A stretch of DNA of 64,000 bases from JALYYC01 sp039922495 (GCA_039922495.1 JBDTEO010000028.1:1-64000); one strand, 5' to 3'; counted from the stretch's first letter, positions 7,935 to 17,343 are shown. Notes: generated by a model not told the origin, from the sequence alone. A program made the numbers and translations.

Positions 7935-8719
7935 CGCTTAGCCGATTTCATCCAGATCCACATCTCCCCCACCGTTCGGAAGCCGAGCGCCCGGTAAAAG
8001 CCGGGCAGAAATGAATCCCGGGTGCACTGCAGGGTGACGCGCTCGCAGCCAAGGGCACGCGCTCGCTCTCCAACCGCCCAGACGAGCGACGATCCGACGC
8101 CGCGCCGCCGGGCGGAGGCGCGCGTGTACAGCGCGTGCAGGTAACCGACAGTCCCGTGCTGGTAGAGGCCGACGCGGCCGACCGGATCCCCGCTGGCCCG
8201 GGCAAGCAACCAGCTCTGCGGTTGGTTGGCAGCCTGCCAGCGGTAGAGCGCGACCAGTTGCCCAGTCATGGCCGGCGTCCAGCCATGTTCTCGAGCGTCC
8301 TCGCCGACCAATTGCTCGAAGGCGCGCCAGTCCGCGGCGCTTTCAATCAGGCCGACCTCGGGGCCACCGACCCCAGGCCCGTCCGGCGGAGCGACCTGCA
8401 CCATGGCGACCCGGCGCTCGGCGTCGGAGCCGGCCTCGGCCAGCCGCGGCCCGAGCCCGGCGATGGTCGCCGGGTCACGGCTCGAGACCCGCACCCGGGT
8501 AAGGCCTGGGAGATGCTCGGCGATGATGCGCTCGAGATCGGTGACCGTCCAGTCCGGCGCCCGCAGGTCGGCGATGCCATGGAGGAAAAACAGGTCCGGA
8601 TAGGCGGGATTGCGCCGCACCTCGCCGAAGAACAGTCGCACAGCATCGCCCTCGCCTCGCGCCTGCGCGTCGGCGGCCGAGAAGACCTCGTCGGCCAGCG
8701 CGTCGAGGTGGACGCTCAT
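7931..8719 (-). CDS. GNAT-family N-acetyltransferase
   Basis: A 262-residue protein whose C-terminal half is a GNAT domain. Motif A is seen around LHALYTRASARRRGVGSSLV, with the RRGVGS pyrophosphate loop, and motif B as CTRDSFLPGFYRALGFRTVGE. The N-terminal 130 residues look like a second, decayed GNAT-like domain, a common arrangement. It would transfer an acetyl group from acetyl-CoA to an amine on a small molecule or protein. It overlaps the ABC half-transporter upstream and the glycosylase downstream by four bases each, so all are co-translated. The acceptor is unknown; a compound exported by the transporter is one possibility. Confidence 0.88.
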   Translation of the reverse strand: MSVHLDALADEVFSAADAQARGEGDAVRLFFGEVRRNPAYPDLFFLHGIADLRAPDWTVTDLERIIAEHLPGLTRVRVSSRDPATIAGLGPRLAEAGSDAERRVAMVQVAPPDGPGVGGPEVGLIESAADWRAFEQLVGEDAREHGWTPAMTGQLVALYRWQAANQPQSWLLARASGDPVGRVGLYQHGTVGYLHALYTRASARRRGVGSSLVWAVGERARALGCERVTLQCTRDSFLPGFYRALGFRTVGEMWIWMKSAKR

Positions 8720-10533
8720 GCCGAAAGCGCGGGGGCCTGGTCCTTGTACTGCAGCTCATAAAGGCGGAAGTACACGCCGCGACGCGCCAGCAGCTCGGCG
8801 TGACTCCCGGTCTCGACCACGCGCCCGCGGTGGAGCACGACGATCCGATCAACATGACGGATCGTCGAGAGCCGGTGAGCGATGATGATCGAGGTGCGGC
8901 CCTCCATCAGCGTGACCAGCGAACCCTGGATGATCGCTTCCGTCGCCGTGTCGACGTTGGCGGTGGCCTCATCGAGGACCATCAGGACGGCGGGGTCAAA
9001 GGCGAGCGCGCGGGCGAAGGCGATCAGCTGCTTCTGGCCCGTAGACAGGTCGGAGCCGCGCTCATGGAGCGGCTGGTCGTATCCGAGCGGCAGTCGCCGG
9101 ATAAAGCGGTCGGCGTTGACCGCGCGGGCGGCGGCCTCGATTCGGCTGCGCGGCATCGGCTCACCCAGGCCAATGTTCTCGGCGACGGTGCCGGTAAAGA
9201 TGAACGGATCCTGCAGGATCACACCGATGTGCCGGCGGAGATCGCTCCGCGCGAGCATCCTCACATCATGTCCGTCGACCGTTACCGCACCCTGCTGCAC
9301 CTCATAGAACCGCGTCAAAAGGCTGATCAATGACGTTTTCCCCGCGCCGGTCGCGCCGACCACGGCGACTTTTTCTCCGGGCGCGATCGTGATCGAGACA
9401 TCCCGGAGGACCCAGTCCTTGTCCTGGTAGGCAAACCAGACGTGGTCGAGCGCGATCGCGCCCTGGATGGCGGGAAGGCGGACGGCACCCGGCTCGTCGA
9501 GGTCGCGGGCCGGCTCATCGAGGATGCCGAAGATGCGTTCCGATGCCGCCATCGCCGCCTGCAGGATGTTGTATTTCTCGGACAGATCGCGGATCGGCTG
9601 GTAGAGCCGGTCGGAGAGCTGCAGGAAGAGGACGAGGGTTCCCAGCGTCAACGCGCCCTGGATCACCCGACCGCCGCCCACCCAGAGGATGAGCGCAAAG
9701 GTGAGCGAGCCGATAAAGCTCATCAGCGGCATGAAGATGGCGAAGAGCGCGACCGATCGGAGGTTCGCACGCAAATAGTCGTCGTTGAGCCGGTCGAACG
9801 CCTCGACGGAGCGCCGCTCGTGGTTGAACAGCTGGATCGTGAGCACGCCTGAGATCGCCTCCTGCAGGAAGCCATTGATCCGCCCGATCCTGGTCCGGAT
9901 CGCACGGTAAGTCTCGCGCATCTGGGTTCGCATCACCGCGGTGATGGCGATCACGATCGGCATGATCGCGAAGACGATCAGGGCCATCTGCCAGTTGACC
10001 CAGAGAAGAAATCCGGCGATAACGACGAGCGAGAAGAGGTCGCCGATCACGGCCACCACGCCGGAGGTCAGCAGCTGGTTCAGGGCGTCGACGTCATTCG
10101 TCATCCGGGTCACCAGGACGCCGACCGGAGTGTGATCGAAATAGGCAAGCGACATCCGTTGCAGGTGGCTGAAGATCGCGTTCCGGAGGTCGAACATCAC
10201 GCGCTGGCCGAGCAGGTTCATGGCGAAGCTCTGCCAGTAGCGGGCGCCGAAGTTCAAGACGATGACGAGCGCCCAGAGCGCCGCCAGGTGCCCGTAGCCG
10301 TTGAGGCGTCCTGGCCGGATGTAGTGGTCGATCGCCTGCTGCGTGAAATACGGGCCGGCGAGGTCGTTCAACGAGCTGAGCAGCAGCAGGACCAGGCCGA
10401 TGACCGCCAACATCCGATGCGGCTTAACGAAGGACCAGAGGCGTCGCATCAGCCGCGCATCGTACGCCTTGCCGAGGACCTCGTCGTTACCCCCGGCCCA
10501 TCGGGCTCCGCGGCCGCCGCCTCGGGCGCTCAC
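8716..10533 (-). CDS. ABC exporter half-transporter with the non-canonical signature motif
   Basis: A 605-residue exporter subunit with six membrane helices (about 35-340) and an ATPase domain (about 360-595). Walker A is GATGAGKTS and Walker B VLMVLDEAT keeps the catalytic Glu. The signature motif is LSTGQKQ instead of LSGGQ, and the switch His is present (AHRLST). Together with the neighbour at 10530-12293 it forms an asymmetric heterodimer, the MdlAB/TM287-288 type, that moves hydrophobic compounds or lipids out of the cell. The GTG start overlaps the partner's stop by four bases. The Arg/Gly-rich first 15 residues are cytoplasmic. Confidence 0.93.
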   Translation of the reverse strand: MSARGGGRGARWAGGNDEVLGKAYDARLMRRLWSFVKPHRMLAVIGLVLLLLSSLNDLAGPYFTQQAIDHYIRPGRLNGYGHLAALWALVIVLNFGARYWQSFAMNLLGQRVMFDLRNAIFSHLQRMSLAYFDHTPVGVLVTRMTNDVDALNQLLTSGVVAVIGDLFSLVVIAGFLLWVNWQMALIVFAIMPIVIAITAVMRTQMRETYRAIRTRIGRINGFLQEAISGVLTIQLFNHERRSVEAFDRLNDDYLRANLRSVALFAIFMPLMSFIGSLTFALILWVGGGRVIQGALTLGTLVLFLQLSDRLYQPIRDLSEKYNILQAAMAASERIFGILDEPARDLDEPGAVRLPAIQGAIALDHVWFAYQDKDWVLRDVSITIAPGEKVAVVGATGAGKTSLISLLTRFYEVQQGAVTVDGHDVRMLARSDLRRHIGVILQDPFIFTGTVAENIGLGEPMPRSRIEAAARAVNADRFIRRLPLGYDQPLHERGSDLSTGQKQLIAFARALAFDPAVLMVLDEATANVDTATEAIIQGSLVTLMEGRTSIIIAHRLSTIRHVDRIVVLHRGRVVETGSHAELLARRGVYFRLYELQYKDQAPALSA

Positions 10534-12293
10534 GGCTGCAGCGACGTCGGATCGATCCCGGCGTCCTCCTCCAGCTCGCGACGAAGCTGCTGGCGTTCAT
10601 AGAGCCGGGCATACTCCCCGTCAAGCGCGAGCAACGCGGCATGCGTGCCCTGCTCGATGATCCGCCCGTCTTCCAGCACGATGATCTGGTCGGCATCCTT
10701 GACGGTCGAGACGCGATGCGCGATGACGAGGCTGGTGCGTTTCCGGATGAACTCGCGCAAGCCCTTGAGGATCTCCTCCTCGGTCCGTGTGTCCACGCTG
10801 GACAGGGCATCGTCCATCACCAGCACGGTCGGCTCCTTGATCAGGGCTCGGGCGATCGCCGTGCGCTGCTTCTGCCCTCCGCTCAGTGTCACCCCACGCT
10901 CGCCGATCATGGTGTTGAAGCCGTCGGGAAACTGCTCGAGATCGGCGGCGAGCTGGGAGCGCTGGGCGGCCTGCGTCATCGTCCCCGCCGATGCATCGGG
11001 GACGCCGAGCGTGATGTTCTCCGCGAGCGTCTCAGAGAACAGGAACGCCTCCTGCGGCACGTAGCCGATGTGGCGGCGCAGCAGCGCCACCGGCAGGTCC
11101 CGGATGTCGACGCCGTCCAGCAGGATCCGGCCACCCTGGGGATCGTAGACACGGGTCAGGAGACGGACAAGAGTGCTCTTGCCACTTCCGGTGCTGCCAA
11201 CCACGGCCAGCGTCGAGCCGGCGGGGATGTGCAGCGTCAGGTCGTCGAAGATCGGGACCTCGTTGTAGGCAAACGTGACATGGTCGAAGGTCACGTCCCC
11301 GTGGATCGGCGCCGGGACCATTGGGTGGGCGGGCGAGGCGATCGCCGGCGCTTGATGAAGAATTTCTTCGATCCGGCCCATCGAGGCCGCGCCCTGCTGG
11401 AACATGTTCGCCACCCAACCGAGCGCGATCATCGGCCAGGACAGCAGGATGAGGTAGGTGTTGAACTGGATAAACTGGCCGATCGTGATCCGGTGCTGGA
11501 CGACGTGCTGACCGCCGACGTACAGGAGGACGACCGCCGCCAGACCCGCCAGCAAGCCGAAGAGCGGCCAGAGAGCGCTGTTGATCCGCGCCCAGGCGAT
11601 GTTGGCCTTGATGTATTCCTGATTGACCTCGCGAAAGTTCCGCTCCTCCGCCTCTTCCTGGACATAGGCTTTAACGACGCGGATTCCCGAGAAATTCTCT
11701 TGCGCCTTCGAGGACACCGCCGCGAACTCCTGCTGGACTTTGAGGAAGCGCTTCTGGATCTGCGGCCCGAGCAGCAGGAAGCCGAGCGAGAGCAGCGTCA
11801 GCAGCGAGACCGAGAGGATTGTCAGCTGCCAGTCGATGAGCACCATCAACGTGACCGCCGCGACGAAGATCACGAAGGTGTTGGCGATGTTCATCAGGCC
11901 CATGCCGAGCAGTTGCTGGACGGCGCTCAGGTCGTTGGTGGCTCGCGCCATGACATCGCCAGTGCGGATCTGCTGAAAAAAGCGTTGGTCAAGCCGGAGG
12001 AGATGCTGGAAGAGATCGCGCCGCAACTCGTTCTCGATCTGACGCGAGGCCTGGTTGATACTCAGCCGCTGGGCGAAGCGGAATGCCGCATCGCCCGCCG
12101 CCGCGCCCAGGATGGCGAGGAAGATGAATGGCAGGCGCGTTGCCTGGTGGCGGGTGACGGCATCGACGCCGCGACCGAGCAGAAACGGCTGCAGGAGCGC
12201 AAAGCCGTTCGCCACCAGGACGGCGACCAGACCCACCATCCAGGCGGCGCGATGCCGCCAGAGCGCGGCCCTCAGCCGCGTCGACTTGAGCAC
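10530..12293 (-). CDS. ABC exporter half-transporter with the degenerate Walker B
   Basis: A 587-residue exporter subunit: six membrane helices (about 15-310) and an ATPase domain (about 330-575). Walker A is GSTGSGKST and the signature is canonical LSGGQKQ. The residue after Walker B is Asp rather than Glu (VLVMDDALSSVD), so the site built on this subunit should hydrolyse ATP poorly. This is the complement of the partner at 8716, which carries the altered signature; together they make one active and one degenerate site. The GTG start at 12293 begins an operon running to about 5418. The substrate is not predictable. Confidence 0.93.
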   Translation of the reverse strand: MLKSTRLRAALWRHRAAWMVGLVAVLVANGFALLQPFLLGRGVDAVTRHQATRLPFIFLAILGAAAGDAAFRFAQRLSINQASRQIENELRRDLFQHLLRLDQRFFQQIRTGDVMARATNDLSAVQQLLGMGLMNIANTFVIFVAAVTLMVLIDWQLTILSVSLLTLLSLGFLLLGPQIQKRFLKVQQEFAAVSSKAQENFSGIRVVKAYVQEEAEERNFREVNQEYIKANIAWARINSALWPLFGLLAGLAAVVLLYVGGQHVVQHRITIGQFIQFNTYLILLSWPMIALGWVANMFQQGAASMGRIEEILHQAPAIASPAHPMVPAPIHGDVTFDHVTFAYNEVPIFDDLTLHIPAGSTLAVVGSTGSGKSTLVRLLTRVYDPQGGRILLDGVDIRDLPVALLRRHIGYVPQEAFLFSETLAENITLGVPDASAGTMTQAAQRSQLAADLEQFPDGFNTMIGERGVTLSGGQKQRTAIARALIKEPTVLVMDDALSSVDTRTEEEILKGLREFIRKRTSLVIAHRVSTVKDADQIIVLEDGRIIEQGTHAALLALDGEYARLYERQQLRRELEEDAGIDPTSLQP

Positions 12294-12468
12294 GATTCAA
12301 TGCTATCGAGCCAGGCGCAGCGGTCGGCCTTGGAACGCGACCTTTTATGTTGTTTATTTCGTTTGTATTCGACTCGTCGTATTCGATCTAGGGCTAATGC
12401 GATAGCGCCGCCATAACGTCTGGCCTGCGGGAACTGACCGCAACCCACTGTTCATGGAGGCGATGCGC

Positions 12469-14454
12469 ATGCAGTATTTCACTCGCGACGCGTTCGACCT
12501 CCGGACCATCCTCAGGGGCGCGAGGGCGTCGGCACTGGCCGGCGTCGCCGTGGCTGGCCTGGTGGTGGCCGGAGTCTCACCGGCATTTGCCGACTCAACG
12601 GCAGCCATCGGCGGTTCCGGCTCGACGGCCCAGACAACGACCAGCGGGACGACCGGCGGCGCCGGGGCGACAGCAACCAGCAGCGGAAGCGGCGGAAGTG
12701 CAAGCTCGAACTCGTCTACGACCGGCAGTACCACCGGCGGCTCTTCGAGCTCGACTTCCTCTCCTTCGGCCACGGGCACCTCACAGGTCGGCAACTCGAC
12801 CGCGACCTCGTCACCGTCGTCGACCAGCAACGTGACCGGCGGCAACGTGACCATTGACAATTCGCCAGCCGCGTCCGGAACGGCCTCGGGCGGTGGGAAC
12901 ACGACTACGGTGTCGCCGACCCAGAGTGGCAGCGGGTCACAGGGCGGATCCAGCGCGACCCAGTCGTCATCCACGAGCAACAGCACCAACGCGAGTGGCG
13001 GCAATATCTCAGTAACCGTCAACAATGGCGGCTCGGCCACGACTGGCGCCTCCAGCGCCGAAGCCTCGCCAAGCTCGACAGGCTCAGCGAGCATCACCAA
13101 CTCGGGGTCGAGCGCCTCATCGACGACGAACGGCAGCACGACCGGTAGTGGCGCAACCGCAACTGCCAGTTCATCCGGAAGCGGTGACAACAGTTCCGGA
13201 TCCAGCGCCAGTGCCCACTCCAACACCGATGGTTCGACCACCGGTGGCGACGCGACCTCGAGCTCCAATCCCTCAGCCACCGGCTCATCGATGGTCGGCG
13301 ATTCGAACGCCACCTCCTCCCCGTCGGCGTCGAGCACCGTGCACGCGGGGAACATCACCATCACCTGCAACCCGATGGCCGACGGTACCGCGAACGGCGG
13401 GAACAATAAGGTAAACGTTTCGCCCTCCGGGAGCGGCAGCGGGTCGCAGGCGGGCTCCGGCGCAACCCAGTCCGCATCCACAACCAACGGCGTGACAGCC
13501 AGCTGCGGGACCATCACGGTTTCCTACACGCTGAACGGTCAGGCGATCACCGGCCTTTCGAGCGCGGAAGCGGAAGCTATCTCGAATGCCGCGGCGGCGA
13601 TCACGGGCTCCGGCTCGAGCGCCAATTCGGCGACCACCGGCACCACGAACGGCAGCAGCGCCGGCGCCAACGCGTCGGGTTCCTCAACCACCGGCAGCGG
13701 AGGAGCCTCGAGCTCGAGCGCCAATTCGAGCAGCAGCAACACAACGAACGGCGGCAACGCGGACTCGTCATCGTCCCCTAACGCTGACGCCACCTCGACC
13801 GTCGGCGACTCCAACGCCACATCAAGTCCTTCAGCGACCAGCGAGATCTTCGCCGGGAACATCGACATCACCTGCAATCCAACTGCGATGGGCCAGGCGA
13901 ACGGCGGCAGCAACGATGCCAACGTCACGCCGACGCAGAGCGGCGACGGATCCCAGGGTGGATCGACGGCAACCCAAATGTCGACCACGGCCAATACCGT
14001 CATGGCCACCTGCGGCGTGATCAGCGTGATCTACCAGATCACCAGCGCCGCGATGACCGGCGCTTCCAGCGCCGAGGCCTCGCCGAACTCGAGCGCGTCG
14101 GCATCAGTCTCCAGCTCGGGCTCGACCGCGTCCACGACCACCACCGGCACCGTTGGCGCAGGCGCATCTGGCTCTGGTAGCGGCGGCACCGGCTCTGGCA
14201 GCGGCACCAGCGGCACCGGCTCCGGAACAACCAGCGCCAGCGGCGATGTTAGCGCGGCTGTTGTCGACGGCCTCTCGGGCGCCAACGCGGCGGCATCCGG
14301 TCCTCTGACCCTCGCGACCACCGGCGGCGGCCTGCTGTTGGGCTCGTCGAGCGGCGGCAGCGAGACGGCGATGATCCCGTTCCTGCTCGGCTCGCTGGTG
14401 GGGGCCGCCGGGGTCCTCGGCATTCGGCGCCGGCAGTCGATCGTTCGCGGCTAG
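12469..14454 (+). CDS. Secreted Ser/Thr/Gly-rich repeat surface protein
   Basis: A 661-residue exported protein, very rich in Ser, Thr, Gly and Ala. The ATG at 12469 was chosen because GGAGG lies eight bases before it. Residues about 18-42 form a signal peptide ending VSPAFA. The body holds three imperfect repeats that start at residues 107, 276 and 445 (VGNSTATSSPS, VGDSNATSSPS, VGDSNATSSPS), each exactly 169 residues apart. Repeats two and three each carry two Cys (TCNP and SCGT or TCGV) that repeat one lacks. The C-terminus has LATTGGG, a hydrophobic span and GIRRRQ, resembling a variant sortase signal or a membrane anchor. It is probably a fibrous adhesin or sheath protein. No enzyme domain is visible. 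Confidence 0.85.
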   Translation: MQYFTRDAFDLRTILRGARASALAGVAVAGLVVAGVSPAFADSTAAIGGSGSTAQTTTSGTTGGAGATATSSGSGGSASSNSSTTGSTTGGSSSSTSSPSATGTSQVGNSTATSSPSSTSNVTGGNVTIDNSPAASGTASGGGNTTTVSPTQSGSGSQGGSSATQSSSTSNSTNASGGNISVTVNNGGSATTGASSAEASPSSTGSASITNSGSSASSTTNGSTTGSGATATASSSGSGDNSSGSSASAHSNTDGSTTGGDATSSSNPSATGSSMVGDSNATSSPSASSTVHAGNITITCNPMADGTANGGNNKVNVSPSGSGSGSQAGSGATQSASTTNGVTASCGTITVSYTLNGQAITGLSSAEAEAISNAAAAITGSGSSANSATTGTTNGSSAGANASGSSTTGSGGASSSSANSSSSNTTNGGNADSSSSPNADATSTVGDSNATSSPSATSEIFAGNIDITCNPTAMGQANGGSNDANVTPTQSGDGSQGGSTATQMSTTANTVMATCGVISVIYQITSAAMTGASSAEASPNSSASASVSSSGSTASTTTTGTVGAGASGSGSGGTGSGSGTSGTGSGTTSASGDVSAAVVDGLSGANAAASGPLTLATTGGGLLLGSSSGGSETAMIPFLLGSLVGAAGVLGIRRRQSIVRG

Positions 14455-14475
14455 CCCTCTCCCCTCCCCGACCGG

Positions 14476-14506
14476 CCGCTCGGGCGAAAGCCCGGGCGGT
14501 CTTTTT
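14476..14506 (+). terminator. Rho-independent terminator after the repeat surface protein
   Basis: A ten-pair stem (CCGCTCGGGC with GCCCGGGCGG, one G-T pair) closes a GAAA tetraloop and is followed by TCTTTTT. It lies 22 bases after the stop of the Ser/Thr-rich gene and ends its transcript before the convergent desaturase gene. Confidence 0.88.
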
Positions 14507-14523
14507 CCACGCAGCGAGGCAGC

Positions 14524-15516
14524 TTACGAGATCGGTTCGTAGCCTGGCGTGCCAACCGAATGGCTGGCTCTCTTACCGGCGCGTCGCTCGGTGAACTCGC
14601 TTGCCCTTCGCGCAAGGTCGGCGAGGAAATTCGCCAGCTCTTCGCGCGCGCGCTCTGCCGCACTGTCCAGCGAGCCGATTTCGAAGATCCGCCAGAAGCG
14701 GAGAAGTGACCAAACCACGTCGTCGTGGTGGATGCGCAGGTCGTAGATACCCGCCGTCGCGATCTGGGCCGCCTTGCGCGCGAAGTTCTGAATTGTAGCG
14801 CCGGGCATCTGAAAATCCCTGACCTCGGCCGCCACCGCCATCACCGCAGCTGACGAATCCAGCTCCAGCGCTGCTGCGAGAGCATCCCGGTAGAAGACCA
14901 TGTGCAGGTTCTCATCAGCGGCGACACGCTCGGAAATCCGGTTTGCGACGGAGTCCCGTGAAAAGCGTCCTGTGTTCGCGTGCGAAATCCGCGTTGCCAG
15001 CTCCTGGAATGCGACGTACGCCAGCTGCCGCAGTGGATCCGCCGTCGGATGGGCATAGCCAGCCTGCACCTGCGCCATGCGGGCCCGCTCCAACAGGACG
15101 GGATCGCAGTTACGGGTAACCGTGAGGTAGTCCCGCAGCACGATGGCGTGGCGCCCTTCTTCCGCTGTCCAGCGGTTCGCCCAGTTGACCCAGGCACCGT
15201 CGCCCTTTCCGAAGAAGGTGTGGATCAGACGGTGGTAGCTGGGAAGGTTATCCTCGGTTAGAAGGTTGACCTCGAAGGCGACCCGCGCCACACCGCTCAG
15301 ACGCGGCTGGTCTGGCGTCCATGGTTCGGCCTCGTAGTCGCGTCCCAAGCGGTACGGAATGAACTCGTGTGGGAACCATTCCGTGGCCATGCTCAGGTGA
15401 CGATTCAGGAGGGCTTCGGCGGTCGGCTCAAGGGCCCGCAGTATGTCTTGAGCGCGAACGACGCCCTTCGGATTCGAGGAGTAAGGCGTCTTCACCCTGC
15501 GTATACGGTATGCCAT
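14524..15516 (-). CDS. Acyl-ACP desaturase (ferritin-like di-iron fatty acid desaturase)
   Basis: A 330-residue soluble desaturase of the stearoyl-ACP type. The di-iron ligands are visible: an early Glu, LLTEDNLPSYHR, then AEEGRH and later ADENLHM, the two ExxH motifs. It introduces a double bond into an ACP-bound acyl chain using oxygen and reduced ferredoxin. The ATG at 15516 precedes the conserved N-terminus (MAYRIRRVKTPY). The open frame continues upstream but with Arg/Pro-rich, non-family sequence. It diverges from the flavoprotein at 15594 across 77 bases, which suggests common regulation with the polyketide locus. Confidence 0.88.
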   Translation of the reverse strand: MAYRIRRVKTPYSSNPKGVVRAQDILRALEPTAEALLNRHLSMATEWFPHEFIPYRLGRDYEAEPWTPDQPRLSGVARVAFEVNLLTEDNLPSYHRLIHTFFGKGDGAWVNWANRWTAEEGRHAIVLRDYLTVTRNCDPVLLERARMAQVQAGYAHPTADPLRQLAYVAFQELATRISHANTGRFSRDSVANRISERVAADENLHMVFYRDALAAALELDSSAAVMAVAAEVRDFQMPGATIQNFARKAAQIATAGIYDLRIHHDDVVWSLLRFWRIFEIGSLDSAAERAREELANFLADLARRASEFTERRAGKRASHSVGTPGYEPIS

Positions 15517-15593
15517 CGTTGCTGGATCACCCCGGGAGCTGGTGACGGCGCAAGGGCTGAATCCCAGATTTGGAGCCCTTATGGTTAAGGCCC

Positions 15594-16766
15594 ATGGAAG
15601 AACGCAGGCCCGATGTCGACGTCGTGGTGGTCGGCGCGGGGCCCGCTGGCTCGGCGAGTGCGCTTTTCGCCGCTCGGGCTGGTAAGCGGGTCGCTGTCTT
15701 CGACCAGGCATCGTTTCCGCGCGACAAGCCATGCGGTGAGGGGCTGATGCCCGGCGGTCGCGCCCTTCTGCGTGACCTTGGCCTCGAGGAACGCGTGGTC
15801 GAGGGTGGGGCTCCAGCCCTCCACGGCATCCAATTCGGCCTTACTGGAGAACCGCCCAGGGCGGTGCCGTTCCCCGCATGTGACCGGGGCTCACTTGGCC
15901 TCGGCGTGCGACGACTGCGGTTCGACGCGCTTCTGGTCGAGGCCCTCACGAGAAATCCGCAGATCACCTTCTACCCGGAGACGCGCGTCAGCGACGTTCG
16001 ACACGAGCCGGGACGGTTTCCCACGGTGGTTACCTCAAATGGCGAGTTTTCCGCCCCTGCGGTCGGTATTGCCGACGGGCTCCGATCCCCTTTGCGTCAC
16101 AGGCTGGGCTGGACCAGTGGCCCGCGGCCGCCCCACAGGTTCGGGATCGTTGGGCATCTGGCCGTTGAAGGCCCGTCCGACCCGTGGGTACGGATTACCA
16201 TCGATCGCGGCGTCGAACTGTACGAGGGCCCGGTCGAAAACGGTGAGCGACTCGTTGCGCTGCTCTGTGATCATCGCCGCATGAAGGAGTTCGCCGGTCA
16301 TCTCGAGGCGCGCTATCGTGAGATCGTGTCGGAGCTCCGGCCCAATCTGCGGCAATGCCTTATGGTCGGCCACGTCACGGCCGTTGGCCCGTTTCGTTAT
16401 CGGGCGACGACGGTGGCTGCCGACGGTGTATTCCTGGTCGGCGATGCGGCCGGCTTCAGCGATCCGATCACCGGCGAGGGTCTCGCGGCCGCCTTTCGCC
16501 AGGCGCGCGCCTTCGCGGCATCGCTTGACCGGCCATCGCCGGCGCGCTCCTACCGGATTGCACACCGACAAATAGCGCGCGATCCGCGTCGAGTGGCGGC
16601 CCTGCTGCTCTACCTACGCGCAAAGCCGGCTCGCGTGCGACGGGGCGTTCGCGGCCTCGAGTACGCTCCGCAGGCCATGACCAAGCTGCTAGGGGTCAAT
16701 TTCGGCTACTGGGGCTTCGGACGGATCACGCCCCGGGAATGGTTCGCCCTCTTCAGCGGGCGATGA
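15594..16766 (+). CDS. FAD-dependent oxidoreductase of the geranylgeranyl reductase / aromatic hydroxylase type
   Basis: A 390-residue flavoprotein. The FAD fingerprint is GAGPAGSASALFAARAG near residue 14, the middle has CGEGLMPGG, and the second FAD motif is LVGDAAGFSDPITGEGL. These features are shared by geranylgeranyl reductases and para-hydroxybenzoate-hydroxylase-like monooxygenases. The ATG at 15594 has TAAGG upstream; an in-frame TTG at 15570 is less likely. It converges with the methyltransferase, their 3' ends overlapping by 14 bases. Next to a type III polyketide synthase it probably hydroxylates or oxidises the phenolic product, as SrsC does in Streptomyces; this role is inferred from context. 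Confidence 0.88.
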   Translation: MEERRPDVDVVVVGAGPAGSASALFAARAGKRVAVFDQASFPRDKPCGEGLMPGGRALLRDLGLEERVVEGGAPALHGIQFGLTGEPPRAVPFPACDRGSLGLGVRRLRFDALLVEALTRNPQITFYPETRVSDVRHEPGRFPTVVTSNGEFSAPAVGIADGLRSPLRHRLGWTSGPRPPHRFGIVGHLAVEGPSDPWVRITIDRGVELYEGPVENGERLVALLCDHRRMKEFAGHLEARYREIVSELRPNLRQCLMVGHVTAVGPFRYRATTVAADGVFLVGDAAGFSDPITGEGLAAAFRQARAFAASLDRPSPARSYRIAHRQIARDPRRVAALLLYLRAKPARVRRGVRGLEYAPQAMTKLLGVNFGYWGFGRITPREWFALFSGR

Positions 16767-17343
16767 CCGTGCGCCATCGCGGCAGGAAGCGGCCCTTCCA
16801 CCCCATCTGTTGGTGGTAGCCAGGAATCGCGTCGAGCAACCGCTCCTCCGCCGCGATCCGGCCCCCGAGCAATCCGGCGTTGATGATGCTGAGTCCGACG
16901 GCACTCCAGTAGGCTCCACCGATGAGGGGAAGGCCGGCGAATTCGAGGCCCAGCGCGACGTAATTCGGATGACGAATGAAGCGGTACGGTCCACGGTCGA
17001 TCACCGCGAGATCCGGGGGGACCAGGGCGCGAGCTGTCCACGCGCCCCTGAGGCTGACGACCACACTGAGGCGGAGGGCTAGAGCCGAGAGCGCGGCGAC
17101 CCAACCGATGGTCGAGGCCAGACGCGAAACGCGACCGCCACGAAGCAACCGCTCGAAAACGGGCAGTGAGAACAAACCCACGTTGGTGAGTACGATCCAC
17201 CGGAAGAGCGGCGCAGCCGCCTGGGGCACCGGGCCCGCCCGGACTCGGATCCGGCGTTCATTCCGTCGCGAATAGGCAAGCTCGGCCAGACGTGGAAGCC
17301 CGAAGGCGCCGAGGACCGCGGCGTACCGCGGGGCCGAGATCAC
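16753..17343 (-). CDS. ICMT-like membrane methyltransferase
   Basis: A 196-residue membrane protein of the isoprenylcysteine carboxyl methyltransferase / phospholipid methyltransferase family, with about four helices. The S-adenosylmethionine motif is clear in the C-terminal half: DRGPYRFIRHPNYVALGLEF, then a late AAEERLL and Tyr-His. Homologues beside type III polyketide synthases (BpsB in Bacillus, SrsB in Streptomyces) methylate alkylpyrones or alkylresorcinols. The GTG start overlaps the polyketide synthase stop by four bases (GTGA), so the two are co-translated. Placement in the membrane fits a long-chain lipid substrate. Confidence 0.9.
   Translation of the reverse strand: MISAPRYAAVLGAFGLPRLAELAYSRRNERRIRVRAGPVPQAAAPLFRWIVLTNVGLFSLPVFERLLRGGRVSRLASTIGWVAALSALALRLSVVVSLRGAWTARALVPPDLAVIDRGPYRFIRHPNYVALGLEFAGLPLIGGAYWSAVGLSIINAGLLGGRIAAEERLLDAIPGYHQQMGWKGRFLPRWRTVIAR

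Noticed and set aside
10641..12416. Long open frame antisense to the ABC subunit
   Set aside because: It is Arg/Gln/Glu-rich with no family motif and mirrors the codon use of the real gene; the same holds for antisense frames over 36029-37171, 41188-42309 and 62741-63907.
12354..13517. Open frame antisense to the Ser/Thr-rich surface protein
   Set aside because: Its Val/Ala/Pro/Leu-only composition is what reversed Ser/Thr/Gly codons produce; no start signal.
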